64,000 nt of DNA, from contig SPJV01000076.1 in the NCBI GenBank assembly GCA_006844765.1, positions 1 to 64,000 of the forward strand, given 5' to 3'. Below, piece after piece: positions 1-9,922 of the stretch (the stretch's first letter is position 1; each line of letters begins with the position of its first letter). The position numbers and the translations under genes were made by a program. This DNA comes from Alphaproteobacteria bacterium (GTDB taxonomy: Bacteria > Pseudomonadota > Alphaproteobacteria > UBA8366 > Aestuariispiraceae). The notes under the pieces are model-generated. The model searched no databases and was not told the origin of the DNA. It saw nothing but the letters and a program-made list of their open reading frames with translations.

Positions 1-340
1 CTGGGTTTGGCAGTGCGACATTGCCGATATGAAGGGTCTGGCTGTTCTTATTATGTGAGTAGAGATCAACCCGATCATCGCCGAGAATGAATGAGGCAGA
101 AAGGCGTTCAGGCGGAAAGGGCATCGCCGCATCTTCGAATTTGGCGCGGAGCGATGCGAGCCTTGGGTCGGTAACTGGTGTTGAAGCGACGGGTTGAGCG
201 GTGATGCGGTATTGCTCCAGGCTCTTGAAGTAAGCCCAGCCCGGCGCCAGAACGCAGAGCGCAAAGAGCAGAGTGCCGCCGCCAAGGCCGACGATCTTGC
301 TCCAGGGAATGAGGCGTTGTCTGTGTCGTGTCTGGTTCAT
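1..340 (-). CDS. Hypothetical protein with N-terminal membrane anchor (partial, C-terminus off the left edge)
   Basis: The frame is open from an ATG at 340 to the window edge, giving 113 codons. The predicted start MNQTRHRQRLIPW is basic and is followed by a hydrophobic stretch (about residues 16-35), which suggests a signal anchor with the rest outside the membrane. An in-frame ATG at 364 would add eight residues (MWARFAVC). Neither start has a clear ribosome binding site. It follows the indolepyruvate oxidoreductase gene on the same strand by about 60-80 bases. I do not recognise the family and the functional domain probably lies beyond the edge. Confidence 0.55.
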   Translation of the reverse strand, partial: MNQTRHRQRLIPWSKIVGLGGGTLLFALCVLAPGWAYFKSLEQYRITAQPVASTPVTDPRLASLRAKFEDAAMPFPPERLSASFILGDDRVDLYSHNKNSQTLHIGNVALPNP

Positions 341-420
341 GCAGACAGCAAACCGCGCCCACATGTCGACGCCGGGGCATCAATGCGGCGATTTCGGGAC
401 GCCCCAAATTTTGAAAGACA

Positions 421-3400
421 TTATTCCGCTGCCTTGGCTTCCGGGCTGTTGCCGCTTTTATAAAGCGCGAGAAGCTCTGCTTCCTTTGCCTTTGCAGCGG
501 CGACATGGGTTTCCTTCACATGGCCGAAACCGCGAATGCGTTCGGGGATACTGGCGATTTCGACAGCGAGATTGTGGTTCTCTGTCTTTAATCCTGCCAA
601 TAATGCCTCGACCGTTTCTTCATATTCGCCGATCAAACGCCGTTCCATCCGTCGCTCTTCCGTCTTGCCGAAGAAATCGAAGGGCGTGCCACGCAAGCCT
701 TTCAGTTTCGCGAGGATTCCGAACATCGTCATCATCTTCGGCCCGTATTCACGTTTCTGCAGATGGCCGGTTTCCGGGTCACGTGCGGCAGCGAGGGGCG
801 GGGCGAGATGGAATTTCAGGGTGAAGTCCCCTTCGAACTTCTCATGCAACGCGCGCTTGAATGCGCCATCAGTGTAAAGGCGTGCAACTTCATACTCATC
901 CTTGATGGCCAAGAGTTTGAAGTAATAGCGCGCGAAGGCCTTGCTCAGATCATCACGGCCTGGGACGGCCCGTGCTTCCGCATCATGAACCCGCGCCACA
1001 AAATCTTTGTAGCGCCGTGCATAGGCGTCATTCTGATAGTCTTTCAGGAAGGCAATACGCTTGGAGACGATGTCTTCCAGAGATGTCGCGAACTGAGCTG
1101 ACTCTTCCGCCTTGTCCTTAAGTTGACGACCTAGAAGTTTCCGCACCGCGGCTTCGTCATGGGCGGCGCGCCGTCCCCACAGAAAGGCGCGCCGATTGTT
1201 TTCGATGGCAACGCCGTTCAGTTCAATGGCGCGATCAATCGCGTCGAAAGAAAGCGGGATGAGGCCCTTTTGGAAGGCATAGCCGACCATGAACAGATTG
1301 GCGGCAATGCTGTCACCCATCAGGGCCGTCGCCAATGCTGTGCCGGAGACGAAGTGAGACGAAGCTGCGCCAACCTGATCACGAATGATCCGTTCCATTT
1401 CGCCGCGCGGGAAGGTCCAATCCGGATCACTCGTGAAATCGCCGGTGATAGATTCTTGAGTATTGATCACGGCGGCGGAGGCATCCCGCTCTACCTTTGC
1501 CATGGCATCAAAGCCGGCAGCAACGACGATGTCACAACCCAGCAAAAGATCAGCCCCGCCAGCGGCAATCCTGACGGAGTGGATGTCTTCTGGCTGATGC
1601 GCGATGCGGATATGGGTTGATACCGGCCCGCCTTTCTGGGCAAGCCCTGCCATGTCCAGGATGGAACAGCCTTTGCCCTCCAAATGCGCGGCCATACCGA
1701 GCAGCGCCCCTATGGTCACGACACCGGTCCCACCGACACCGGTCAGTAGGATATTGTATGGTTTGGAGCCGATCTTGGTTGGCGTCGGATCGGGAAGCGC
1801 TTCGAAGACTTCCGCCACGCCAGCGGCAGCTGCTGCGCCCGGTGCAGCACCGCTGCCCTTCTTGAGCTTTCCACCATGGACGGTGACAAAACTGGGGCAA
1901 AAGCCGTTGACGCAGGAGAAATCCTTGTTGCAGCTCGACTGATCAATTTCCCGCTTCCGCCCGAACTCCGTTTCCTTGGGGATGACGGAGACGCAGTTGG
2001 AGGCGACGCCACAATCTCCGCAGCCTTCGCAGACCAAGTCGTTGATGAAAACCCGCTTGGCCGGGTCCGGGAACGTACCCCGTTTCCGCCGGCGCCGTTT
2101 TTCCGCCGCACAGGTCTGATCATAGATGATGGCGCTGACGCCAGGATAGGTGCGGAATTCCTTCTGCACCCGGTCCAGCTCATCGCGGTGATAAATGATA
2201 ACGCCCGGTGGAAAGGCGCCGGTGCTGGGGTATTTTTCCGGCTCGTCTGAGACCACGGCAATCGGGGTGACGCCTTCATGGTGAATCTGGTGAGCGATGG
2301 TGATCGGGTCCAAGGGCCCGTCGTGATCCTGTCCGCCCGTCATTGCGACAGCGTCATTGAACAGGATTTTATAGGTGATGTTAGCGCCATAGGAGACAGC
2401 CGCGCGCACGGCCATCATGCCGGAATGGAAATAGGTACCGTCACCCAGATTGACGAAGATATGTTCTTCCGATGTGAAGGGTGCCTGACCCATCCAGGTC
2501 ATTCCCTCGCCCCCCATCTGTGAGAAACTGGCCGTCTTTCGGTCCATCCACAGCGCCATATAGTGACAGCCGATGCCAGCCACGGCGCGACTTCCCTCGG
2601 GCACTTTGGTCGAGGTGTTGTGCGGACAGCCGGAACAGAAGTAAGGCTTGCGCGTCATCGGTGACGCATTGGCGTCGAGAGCCTTTTCCTTTGAATCCAG
2701 AAAGGACAGGCGGTTTTGAAAATGCTCATTGGCATTCACCAGGGCATTACCACCCGGCAAATAGGCCAGCCGCTCTGTCAGAACGCGCGCGATTCGGGCT
2801 GGGGTCAGCTCCCCATAGGAGGGTAGGTTCCATTCTCCATCCAGATCGAACTTGCCGACAACACGAGGACGGACATCGGCCCGCCAGTTATACAGCTGCT
2901 CCTTGATCTGGTTTTCCATCAAGGCGCGCTTTTCCTCGACAATCAGGATTTCTTCCAGACCTTCTGCGAATTGCCGAATGCCTTCCCGCTCCAGCGGCCA
3001 GGGCATCCCGACCTTGTAGATCGACAGGCCGAGCTCTGATGCGAAGGCTTCGTCGATATGGAGGTCGTCCAAAGCCTGCAGGACGTCCAGATAGCTTTTC
3101 CCGGTCGTTACGATTCCCAAGCGCCGCTTCGGCGAATCCATGACGACTTTGTTGAGATTGTTAGCGCGCGCATAGGCGAGTGCCGCATAAATCCGATGCT
3201 TATGGAGAAGTTCTTCCTGCTCCAACGGATTATGGCCGATCCAGCGCATGTTGAGACCACCTTCCGGGATTTCGAAATCTTCCGGGATTTTGGTCTCGAT
3301 CCGCATCGGATCGATATAGACAGAGGCGGAGGTATCGACCGTGTCAGCCAGCGTCTTGAAGGCGACCCAACACCCGGCATAACGCGACATTGCAAAACCA

Positions 3401-3969
3401 TGCAGGCCCAGGTCCAGAAACTCCTGAACATTGGACGGGTTCAAGACGGGAATCATCGCATCGGCAAAGGCGAACTCAGTTTGGTGCGCGGTCGTGGAGG
3501 ATTTGCAGGTATGGTCATCACCGGCCAGCGCCAGGACGCCCCCGTGCTTCGATGTGCCGGCAAAGTTGGCGTGTCGGAAGACATCGCCGGATCGGTCAAC
3601 GCCAGGGCCTTTGCCATACCAAATGCCGAAGACTCCATCGACCTCCGCACCGGGGAACATCCCGACCTGTTGGGTGCCCCAGACCGCCGTCGCTGCCAGA
3701 TCCTCATTCACGCCGGGTTTGAAGTGGATGTTGTTCCGCTCCAGAAACTTCTTTGCGCGCTGAAGCTGCTGGTCATAGGCGCCAAGCGGTGATCCGCGAT
3801 ATCCTGTGATGAAACAGCCGGTGTTGAGGCCGGCGGCGGCGTCCCGTTGGCGCTGCATAAGCGGAATTCGAACAAGTGCTTGCGTACCGGTTAGGAATAC
3901 CCGCCCTTGTTCCAGCGTATATTTGTCATCAAGACTGACATCGACAAGATTGGATGCAGCGTTTCCCAT
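421..3969 (-). CDS. Indolepyruvate ferredoxin oxidoreductase, fused alpha/beta subunits
   Basis: This 1182-residue protein matches the proteobacterial single-chain form of indolepyruvate:ferredoxin oxidoreductase. Family knowledge says it oxidatively decarboxylates aryl-pyruvates from aromatic amino acid breakdown to acyl-CoA, using thiamine diphosphate and Fe-S clusters. Visible features are an N-terminal pyruvate-oxidoreductase-like domain with GYRGSPLGAYD, a CSGCPHNTS motif near residue 445, the thiamine diphosphate motif GDGTYFHSG near 509, a cysteine-rich ferredoxin-like segment (CEGCGDCGVASNC, then SCNKDFSCVNGFC) near 640-690, and a C-terminal gamma/beta-type domain with LLTGVGGTGVVT. 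The ATG at 3969 has GGAG about nine bases upstream. It would work with an acyl-CoA/acetyl-CoA synthetase-like enzyme, and one is encoded at 5640-7253. Confidence 0.93.
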   Translation of the reverse strand: MGNAASNLVDVSLDDKYTLEQGRVFLTGTQALVRIPLMQRQRDAAAGLNTGCFITGYRGSPLGAYDQQLQRAKKFLERNNIHFKPGVNEDLAATAVWGTQQVGMFPGAEVDGVFGIWYGKGPGVDRSGDVFRHANFAGTSKHGGVLALAGDDHTCKSSTTAHQTEFAFADAMIPVLNPSNVQEFLDLGLHGFAMSRYAGCWVAFKTLADTVDTSASVYIDPMRIETKIPEDFEIPEGGLNMRWIGHNPLEQEELLHKHRIYAALAYARANNLNKVVMDSPKRRLGIVTTGKSYLDVLQALDDLHIDEAFASELGLSIYKVGMPWPLEREGIRQFAEGLEEILIVEEKRALMENQIKEQLYNWRADVRPRVVGKFDLDGEWNLPSYGELTPARIARVLTERLAYLPGGNALVNANEHFQNRLSFLDSKEKALDANASPMTRKPYFCSGCPHNTSTKVPEGSRAVAGIGCHYMALWMDRKTASFSQMGGEGMTWMGQAPFTSEEHIFVNLGDGTYFHSGMMAVRAAVSYGANITYKILFNDAVAMTGGQDHDGPLDPITIAHQIHHEGVTPIAVVSDEPEKYPSTGAFPPGVIIYHRDELDRVQKEFRTYPGVSAIIYDQTCAAEKRRRRKRGTFPDPAKRVFINDLVCEGCGDCGVASNCVSVIPKETEFGRKREIDQSSCNKDFSCVNGFCPSFVTVHGGKLKKGSGAAPGAAAAAGVAEVFEALPDPTPTKIGSKPYNILLTGVGGTGVVTIGALLGMAAHLEGKGCSILDMAGLAQKGGPVSTHIRIAHQPEDIHSVRIAAGGADLLLGCDIVVAAGFDAMAKVERDASAAVINTQESITGDFTSDPDWTFPRGEMERIIRDQVGAASSHFVSGTALATALMGDSIAANLFMVGYAFQKGLIPLSFDAIDRAIELNGVAIENNRRAFLWGRRAAHDEAAVRKLLGRQLKDKAEESAQFATSLEDIVSKRIAFLKDYQNDAYARRYKDFVARVHDAEARAVPGRDDLSKAFARYYFKLLAIKDEYEVARLYTDGAFKRALHEKFEGDFTLKFHLAPPLAAARDPETGHLQKREYGPKMMTMFGILAKLKGLRGTPFDFFGKTEERRMERRLIGEYEETVEALLAGLKTENHNLAVEIASIPERIRGFGHVKETHVAAAKAKEAELLALYKSGNSPEAKAAE

Positions 3970-4132
3970 TATCCCGGCTCCGACTTTTGTTATAAGCCGG
4001 ATCGAAACCGGCCATATTCAATTTTGACTACTATATCGACAAAGAGGATAGAGTGTCGTCACGATTAGACGACCGTCATACCTGTAAAATAGGGTAGCAT
4101 TGCTGACCTATCTATCAAGAGAGAATTTCACC

Positions 4133-4558
4133 ATGTCTAAAATTGCTGCCGATGGACTGTATGATTGTGTTTCCTTCCTGCTTGTGCGGGATGGCCAGAT
4201 GCTTCTGGAACGCAGGGCTGATGATAAAGAGCTCGACCCCGGCAAGGTGGCGATTCCCGGCGGTCATATGGAAAATGGCGAATCAGAACTGCAGGCATTG
4301 GCCCGGGAACTAGAGGAAGAATTGTCCGTCACGGCCAAGGATAGCCGTTGGTTCTGCGCTTTGCTGTACAGGGTCGGATCAGAAACGCAGCGACTGCACT
4401 ATTATCTGATCGAAGAGTGGGATGGGGATATCATGGCGTTAGAGGCAGCAGAAGTATTTTGGCATCCAATGGATGATCCGTCAGTGTTGGATATTGAGAT
4501 TGATCGACAGGCGTTGCGGGAGCTTGAGCGGGTTCGTGCGATTTTGTCGGTCCGTTAG
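4133..4558 (+). CDS. Nudix hydrolase
   Basis: A 141-residue protein with a Nudix box starting at GGHMENGE and ending RELEEELSV. This fits Gx5Ex7REUxEE, but the usual Gly near the end is replaced by Ser. Nudix enzymes hydrolyse nucleoside diphosphates linked to another moiety; the substrate cannot be told from sequence. The ATG at 4133 was chosen because GAGAG lies ten bases upstream; a TTG at 4100 would extend the protein without any conserved sequence. It is divergent from the indolepyruvate oxidoreductase gene and followed 74 bases later by the epimerase gene, so the two may be co-transcribed. Confidence 0.88.
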   Translation: MSKIAADGLYDCVSFLLVRDGQMLLERRADDKELDPGKVAIPGGHMENGESELQALARELEEELSVTAKDSRWFCALLYRVGSETQRLHYYLIEEWDGDIMALEAAEVFWHPMDDPSVLDIEIDRQALRELERVRAILSVR

Positions 4559-4632
4559 GCCCGATTTCGGATGCGTGACCCGGCCACGCCTTGTATATAG
4601 CGGCGGGTCTGGACGTAGGATTTGAGCTTTCA

Positions 4633-5643
4633 ATGACCATTCTTGTCACCGGCGCAGCCGGATTTATCGGTATGCATCTGACTGAGGCGTTCCTCGATGC
4701 CGGGGAGCGGGTTGTCGGTATCGACAATATGAACGACTATTATGATCCGACGCTCAAGCAGGCGCGTCTGGATCGTCTTCTAAGTCGGGACGGTTTTACC
4801 TTTGAAACACTGGATATTGCGGATCGGGATGGCATTGCTGCTTTGGCGCAATCTTACACCGATATAGATCGCATTGTGCATCTGGCGGCCCAGGCCGGGG
4901 TTCGGTATTCCCTGACTAACCCACATGCCTATGTCGAAGCCAATGTGTTAGGCCATTTGAATATCCTTGAGCTGGCGCGGACATTGACCGCGGAAGGGCG
5001 TCTGAAGCATTTGGTCTACGCGTCCTCTTCCTCTGTCTATGGCGGAAACACCAAAGTACCGTTCTCCGTTGAAGATCCGGTTGATAACCCGATCTCACTA
5101 TATGCGGCGACCAAACGGTCGGATGAGTTGATGGGACATAGCTATGCTCATCTGTACCGTATTCCCTCCACTGGCTTGCGGTTCTTCACTGTCTACGGTC
5201 CTTGGGGGCGGCCCGATATGGCAGCCTATATCTTCACGTCCAAGATGCTGGCGGGGGAGAAAATCCCGGTCTTCAACAACGGCGATATGAGCCGCGATTT
5301 CACCTATGTCGCAGATATTGTTTCGGGCATTCGTGCGGTCCTTGCAGCACCGCCGGAAGATGACGGATCAGCCGCACCGCATCGTGTTTATAATATCGGC
5401 AACAACACGCCTGAACCTCTGATGCGCCTCATTTCCGTGTTGGAGGATGCTTTAGGTGTCAAAGCCAATATTGACTTCCACCCGATGCAGCCGGGCGATG
5501 TCCAATCGACCTATGCCGATATAGACGCGATCTCTCAGGATGTGGGCTACAAACCAACGACGCCTATTGATGTTGGAATACCGGCCTTTGTCGAATGGTA
5601 TAAGGAATTTCACGGCGATTGGGGAAAGCACAACAGTCGTTAG
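4633..5643 (+). CDS. NAD-dependent epimerase, UDP-glucuronate 4-epimerase type
   Basis: A 336-residue short-chain dehydrogenase/epimerase. The NAD-binding motif GAAGFIG is at residues 7-13, ASSSSVYGGN supplies the catalytic Ser/Thr region, and the YAATK motif supplies the catalytic Tyr and Lys. The NDYYDPTLKQARL segment after strand beta-2 and the length of about 335 are typical of UDP-glucuronate/UDP-galacturonate 4-epimerases that provide precursors for lipopolysaccharide or capsule. The ATG at 4633 sits right before the Rossmann strand, so an upstream TTG at 4591 was rejected. Its TAG stop shares the four bases TTAG with the TAA stop of the convergent synthetase gene. The exact sugar substrate is an inference. 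Confidence 0.88.
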   Translation: MTILVTGAAGFIGMHLTEAFLDAGERVVGIDNMNDYYDPTLKQARLDRLLSRDGFTFETLDIADRDGIAALAQSYTDIDRIVHLAAQAGVRYSLTNPHAYVEANVLGHLNILELARTLTAEGRLKHLVYASSSSVYGGNTKVPFSVEDPVDNPISLYAATKRSDELMGHSYAHLYRIPSTGLRFFTVYGPWGRPDMAAYIFTSKMLAGEKIPVFNNGDMSRDFTYVADIVSGIRAVLAAPPEDDGSAAPHRVYNIGNNTPEPLMRLISVLEDALGVKANIDFHPMQPGDVQSTYADIDAISQDVGYKPTTPIDVGIPAFVEWYKEFHGDWGKHNSR

Positions 5644-7253
5644 TCCTGTTGTTCCTCATCTCGAAGCGCGCGGCGAATAATTTTTCCGGTTGTGGTCATT
5701 GGCAGTGCCTTTCGAAAGGCAATGAAGCGCGGGTATTCATGCGCGGCCAGACGTGTTTTTACAAAATTGCGTAATTCATCCTCAAGCGATGGTGACGGCG
5801 TTTGGTCATCTACTAAGACAATGAAGGCCTTGATAGCCTGGGTGCGGATTGGGTCCGGCACACCGATAACCGCAGCCATTGCGACGGCGGGATGCTGGAT
5901 CAGGCAATCCTCTATTTCCCCCGGGCCGACGCGGTAGCCGGCCGTGGTTATGACATCATCATCGCGGGCAACATACCAAAAGTATCCAGCGTCATCTCGA
6001 GAGCCCAAATCTCCGGTCAGGAGCCAATCGCCGATGAACTTCTTCTCCGTCGCCTCCGGATTGTTCCAGTATCTGAGGAACATGACAGGGTCCGGTCGCT
6101 GAACGGCAATTTGCCCGGCTTCACCATTCGGCAGCGGGGTACCGTTCTGATCAATGATGGCGACTTGGTGGCCAGGAATTGCGCGGCCCATCGATCCTTG
6201 CTGCACGTCGGCTATTTCAGAACAATTGCCAACGATCAGATTGCACTCTGTTTGCCCGTAGAATTCATTGATCGTAAGTCCAAAGGTGCTGCGGCCCCAA
6301 TCAAGGAGCTCTGTGCCCAAGGTTTCGCCACCGGAACCGATAGACCGCATGGTAACGCCGAAGCGGGCAGGGTCGGCGACCTGCCGCATGAGTTTCAATG
6401 CAGTCGGTGGCATGAAGGCGTTCCGGATCTCCATGGCTTTCAGAAATTTGAACGCATCCTCTGGATCGAATTTCCGGGCGCGGGACGCGACAACCGGAAC
6501 GCCATGGTGAAGGCTTGGCAACAGGACGTCGAACAAGCCACCGATCCAGGCCCAGTCGGCTGGTGTCCAGAACCGGTCGCCTGCTTTCGGGAACAGGTTC
6601 TGCGGATACTCGACCCCCGGCAGATGCCCTAGCAGAACCCGATGGGGCAACAGAGCCCCTTTCGGTGGGCCGGTCGTGCCGGATGTAAAGATGATCAACG
6701 CAGGGTCATCCGCCTTTGTCGGGACCGGATCGAATGAATCTGACGCAGCCTCCAAAAAATCATGAAAACCAAGGACACCGGACTCAGGTCCATCAATCGA
6801 CAGAATAACATCCAGGTCTGGCAGTTTATCCCGGATTGCGGCGATCTTGGGGAGGTTGGCTTGGTTCGTGATCAGAATGCGCGCGCCGGCACTCGCAAGC
6901 CGATACTCCAAAGCCTCTTCCCCAAAAAGGGTGAAAAGCGGCACAGAGATCATGCCTGCCTTGAAGGCTGCGATGTGGCTAACGGCGGTTTCTACGCCTT
7001 GTGACAGCAGGACACCGACCCTATCGCCAGGAGATAGTCCCTGTGCGGCGAACAAGTTGGCGAGCTTATTGGACAGGCGGGTAAGATCACCAAAACTGGT
7101 GCGCACAACACGACCGTCTGCTTCCCTGGTTAGGAGCGCGTCTGCTGATTGACTCTGTCGATCCGCGACATCGACACCGATATTGTAGTATTCGGGAATC
7201 CGCCACTTAAACAGACGCAGCATGTCATCATGGCGTGCGGCATTCGGTAACAT
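5640..7253 (-). CDS. AMP-binding acyl-CoA synthetase (acetyl-CoA synthetase-like)
   Basis: A 537-residue ANL-superfamily enzyme that would adenylate a carboxylic acid and transfer it to CoA. The P-loop IIFTSGTTGPPKG, the FYGQTE motif and the TGDLG motif are all present, and the C-terminal TTTGKIIRR carries the conserved catalytic Lys. Phrases such as DWAWIGGLFDVLLPSLHHG are typical of the acetyl/propionyl/medium-chain group rather than long-chain FadD. The start at 7253 has no strong Shine-Dalgarno; an in-frame ATG at 7223 (MLRLFKW) is possible. It lies on the same strand as the indolepyruvate oxidoreductase, whose acyl-CoA products belong to the same metabolism, but the genes are not an operon. 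Confidence 0.9.
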   Translation of the reverse strand: MLPNAARHDDMLRLFKWRIPEYYNIGVDVADRQSQSADALLTREADGRVVRTSFGDLTRLSNKLANLFAAQGLSPGDRVGVLLSQGVETAVSHIAAFKAGMISVPLFTLFGEEALEYRLASAGARILITNQANLPKIAAIRDKLPDLDVILSIDGPESGVLGFHDFLEAASDSFDPVPTKADDPALIIFTSGTTGPPKGALLPHRVLLGHLPGVEYPQNLFPKAGDRFWTPADWAWIGGLFDVLLPSLHHGVPVVASRARKFDPEDAFKFLKAMEIRNAFMPPTALKLMRQVADPARFGVTMRSIGSGGETLGTELLDWGRSTFGLTINEFYGQTECNLIVGNCSEIADVQQGSMGRAIPGHQVAIIDQNGTPLPNGEAGQIAVQRPDPVMFLRYWNNPEATEKKFIGDWLLTGDLGSRDDAGYFWYVARDDDVITTAGYRVGPGEIEDCLIQHPAVAMAAVIGVPDPIRTQAIKAFIVLVDDQTPSPSLEDELRNFVKTRLAAHEYPRFIAFRKALPMTTTGKIIRRALRDEEQQD

Positions 7254-7413
7254 GATCAGACCATATGACGATATTGTCTCAGGAAAAACAATTCAGATGT
7301 ACCCAGATAACTCATAATAAAATTATGGATATACAAAATTTAAGCTCATAAGAGCCTCTCATGGATGTCAGGAAGGCGAGGAGGCGCATGGGGCTTTTAA
7401 ATGCTTGGCGTCC

Positions 7414-8430
7414 TTATGTGATCAGCGAAACGAGGGAGGCTTGAACATCGCCCAAACCTGACAAGGGATCGGTAATGCCGGAGACATTGGCGAAGTTAAT
7501 CTCCTTAACTTCAAGCTCTTGCGTTCCCCGATTGAAGGAGAAGAAAAACCCCTTCTTTTCGTTATAGAACTGGAGGGCCTGCTCCTGCCATGGTTCAGTG
7601 GTTTGGATATCAGCTGCGTCGGAAAGAAAGTCCGGTGTAATTGTATTCGGCTCATTCCGGCTGATGATGACCTCACCCTGATCATTCAGATCTATGAAAT
7701 AGTCATCCTGTACAGACCGATTGCCCAGTGCCTGGAACTGCCAGAGTTCAGTCGCCGTCTGATCTCCAGCCAAGATCGCTTTCAATTGATCGCGTGCCTG
7801 GACCAGTTTGAACCGGTCATTCGGATCTTCAACTTCTGCAAAATCGTGGTTCAGGATATCTACGGCTTGTAATTGGCCATTGGCATCCAGCGCCACTTTC
7901 ACCGGTTTTCCGGTGTTCTTGAAGCCTTGGAACTGGAGCTCCCAGAGATCTTGCGGCGGCGAAAACAACTCATTCATCTGTGCGACCCGAATAGCGCCAA
8001 AAGCGATTTCGGACAGAAGGTCGGATTTCGTGTCGGCCAGGTCTTGTTGGCTGATCAAATCATCCAATTGCGTGAATGCAGTCTTGAGCTCGGCCTGCTG
8101 CCTTGGGGTGAATTCAAGGAGGTCGCTCTCCGACTGAGCGGTTGCGACAAGACTGCCATTACTTTCTTGAGTGACTGTAAAAGGCTGCCCGGTCAGTGTC
8201 AGGAAGCCACCTACTTGTTCAAAATCCGAGCCGGGCTCAATCACACCCTGCGCCACGCCTTGCAGTCGGAGAAGTCCAGAACTGATAATGTTTCGAATAT
8301 TGGCTTTTGAGCCGGCAGCATCAAGCGTCGCACGAATGTTGATCGTAGCATTGGAGGAGCTGGCCTGGCCAACTTTTTGCTGCGCGACCTGTATGATTGT
8401 GGACGCACCGACTCCAGACAGCGTCGACAT
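7414..8430 (-). CDS. Hypothetical protein, 338 residues, no recognised family
   Basis: The frame is intact with normal codon use and an ATG at 8430. The protein has no signal peptide or membrane segment. The first 25 residues (MSTLSGVGASTIIQVAQQ) are small and polar. The rest is acidic, rich in Gln, Asp and Leu, with regularly spaced short motifs around Trp and Phe (LWELQFQGF, LWQFQALGN, PWQEQALQFYNEKKG). Each of these motifs precedes a segment like VKVALDANGQLQAVDI or YFIDLNDQGEVIIS, which suggests three diverged copies of a roughly 60-80 residue unit. The beginning resembles a cytoplasmic or type-I-secreted protein, but this is a guess. It is flanked by gaps of 160 and 180 bases and so is probably transcribed alone. 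Confidence 0.75.
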   Translation of the reverse strand: MSTLSGVGASTIIQVAQQKVGQASSSNATINIRATLDAAGSKANIRNIISSGLLRLQGVAQGVIEPGSDFEQVGGFLTLTGQPFTVTQESNGSLVATAQSESDLLEFTPRQQAELKTAFTQLDDLISQQDLADTKSDLLSEIAFGAIRVAQMNELFSPPQDLWELQFQGFKNTGKPVKVALDANGQLQAVDILNHDFAEVEDPNDRFKLVQARDQLKAILAGDQTATELWQFQALGNRSVQDDYFIDLNDQGEVIISRNEPNTITPDFLSDAADIQTTEPWQEQALQFYNEKKGFFFSFNRGTQELEVKEINFANVSGITDPLSGLGDVQASLVSLIT

Positions 8431-8610
8431 TGTCAGGTTTCTCCGTTCACGAGCCTCCGCAGGTATCCTCTTGGCTGAGGAGATAAGCGGATGCTTTCAA
8501 TTCATGCATTCTGCACTAGCAAACACTATACCAGTGACGGGCATAAATTTCAAGAATATGCGGCGCGGCGAGCTCTGGTCTTACAAGTTACTGGAATCAT
8601 TCGTGTAAGA

Positions 8611-9732
8611 TCAGACCGCGTGTACTGCACCGCCCAGCGTATTGAACTTCGCCACCAGGTAATCGACATTGTCGATCCCATATTCATCGACGATTTCCTC
8701 ATGCTCCGTAAGCACCCGCTCCAACAGGCGGCGCATGCGGCGTTCGGGACCATCATCGGTGCGTTCCAACTCTGAGGAATGGAACGCATCTACAGCAGCG
8801 CGATAGGCGGGATAGAGCCCCATCGGTAAACCGGCCTTTTGATAGATCGACTTCAATCCGAGGGGGCCCGGATCATGGATCAGCTCCCGCGCATTGACGA
8901 CGGGGACATCCGCCATCACGGCGATCCCAGCCTCGAAGAAGGAAGAATCGCCGCAGCAAATGGCGCGCAGGATGATGGACGGGGTCAGGCGTCCATTACG
9001 CTGCAATTCGCGGACAAGCGCTTCGGCGTCGGCCCCGGCACCGGAGAGACCGATGGTCGCCCGTTCCCGGCTTTGCAGGATCAGGTCAGCGGCTGTTTCC
9101 TCGGATAGTTCATGATGGGTGACCAGATAGTCCTTTAACTGGTCTGATACTTTGGCGACCAGCTTCTCTGCCACGCCGACCGGAAGGGTCGGGCGTTTCA
9201 CCAGTGGTTCTTGGACCCGTTCGCTATCGCCAAAATTCTCGACGACTTGATCGAGTGTCTTTTCGCTCATCTCCGCGTTTTCATTCGCGACCAGCGTAAC
9301 GACAGCATCTTCATTGCCGGAAGACACGATTGCGGAGGCGATCTGATCGGAGACATCCGGGCGACCAGCAACGGCAACTTGCCGACCCGCACCTTGGGAA
9401 CGGGCGATTTCAACCAGATCGTTTTCTTCCAACGCGTCAGAGAATTGGATGATCGGAAGGGCGACACTGTCGCTGACATCCTTTGCCAAAGATGCCGCGA
9501 CGTCGCTTGGAACGCCATGAGCGTCCTTCAGATTCTCGGCTAAAGCGAGACGCACGCGCTCTTCAGCGTCCTTGACCATGATCCGGAAAATCTCTTCCGC
9601 CATGGATTTTTCGCTGTCAGAGAGTGGGCTTGCAAACTGTTCTGCCAGTTTTTCCGCAGTCGCTGCGCGATTTTCAGCGGATGGGTCGCTAAGCAGTTTT
9701 TGTACGTCTTCCGCGCCTAGTTTTGCCGCCAT
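8611..9732 (-). CDS. DUF2336 domain-containing protein
   Basis: A 373-residue, largely alpha-helical, acidic protein with HEAT-like repeats, recognised as the DUF2336 family that is widespread in alphaproteobacteria. Characteristic stretches are DAEERVRLALAENLKD near the N-terminus and PSIILRAICCGDSSFFEAGIA about two thirds along. The C-terminal ERRMRRLLERVLTEHEEIVDEYGIDNVDYLVAKF resembles the helical tail of other members. No biochemical activity is established for the family; some members are found near motility or envelope-sensing genes, but that context is absent here. There are no membrane segments. It is transcribed away from the rhodanese gene across a 190-base gap. Confidence 0.85.
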   Translation of the reverse strand: MAAKLGAEDVQKLLSDPSAENRAATAEKLAEQFASPLSDSEKSMAEEIFRIMVKDAEERVRLALAENLKDAHGVPSDVAASLAKDVSDSVALPIIQFSDALEENDLVEIARSQGAGRQVAVAGRPDVSDQIASAIVSSGNEDAVVTLVANENAEMSEKTLDQVVENFGDSERVQEPLVKRPTLPVGVAEKLVAKVSDQLKDYLVTHHELSEETAADLILQSRERATIGLSGAGADAEALVRELQRNGRLTPSIILRAICCGDSSFFEAGIAVMADVPVVNARELIHDPGPLGLKSIYQKAGLPMGLYPAYRAAVDAFHSSELERTDDGPERRMRRLLERVLTEHEEIVDEYGIDNVDYLVAKFNTLGGAVHAV

Positions 9733-9922
9733 TCCGGTTGCTCCCTAAGGGTTTAAGTTCAGTCTGTACTCTCCCCCCGCATATCCAATGAATAGGATAC
9801 GACCATTTTTGCGACGAGGTAAAGGGTTGAGATCACGGCAGTTTGACTGATCGACCTCTCGATTCTCGTTGCCCTGGCGCTTGTTAGGGGAATGATAGGT
9901 CCATGTAGAAGGGAAGACCGGT

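Noticed and set aside
3996..4012. GCCGG/CCGGC hairpin as a terminator
   Set aside because: It sits upstream of both flanking divergent genes and has only a weak T-rich follow-up, so it cannot end either transcript.
7337..7361. Small GCTC/GAGC hairpin after the 338-residue hypothetical gene
   Set aside because: The stem is only four to five bases with a broken T tract, too weak to call.
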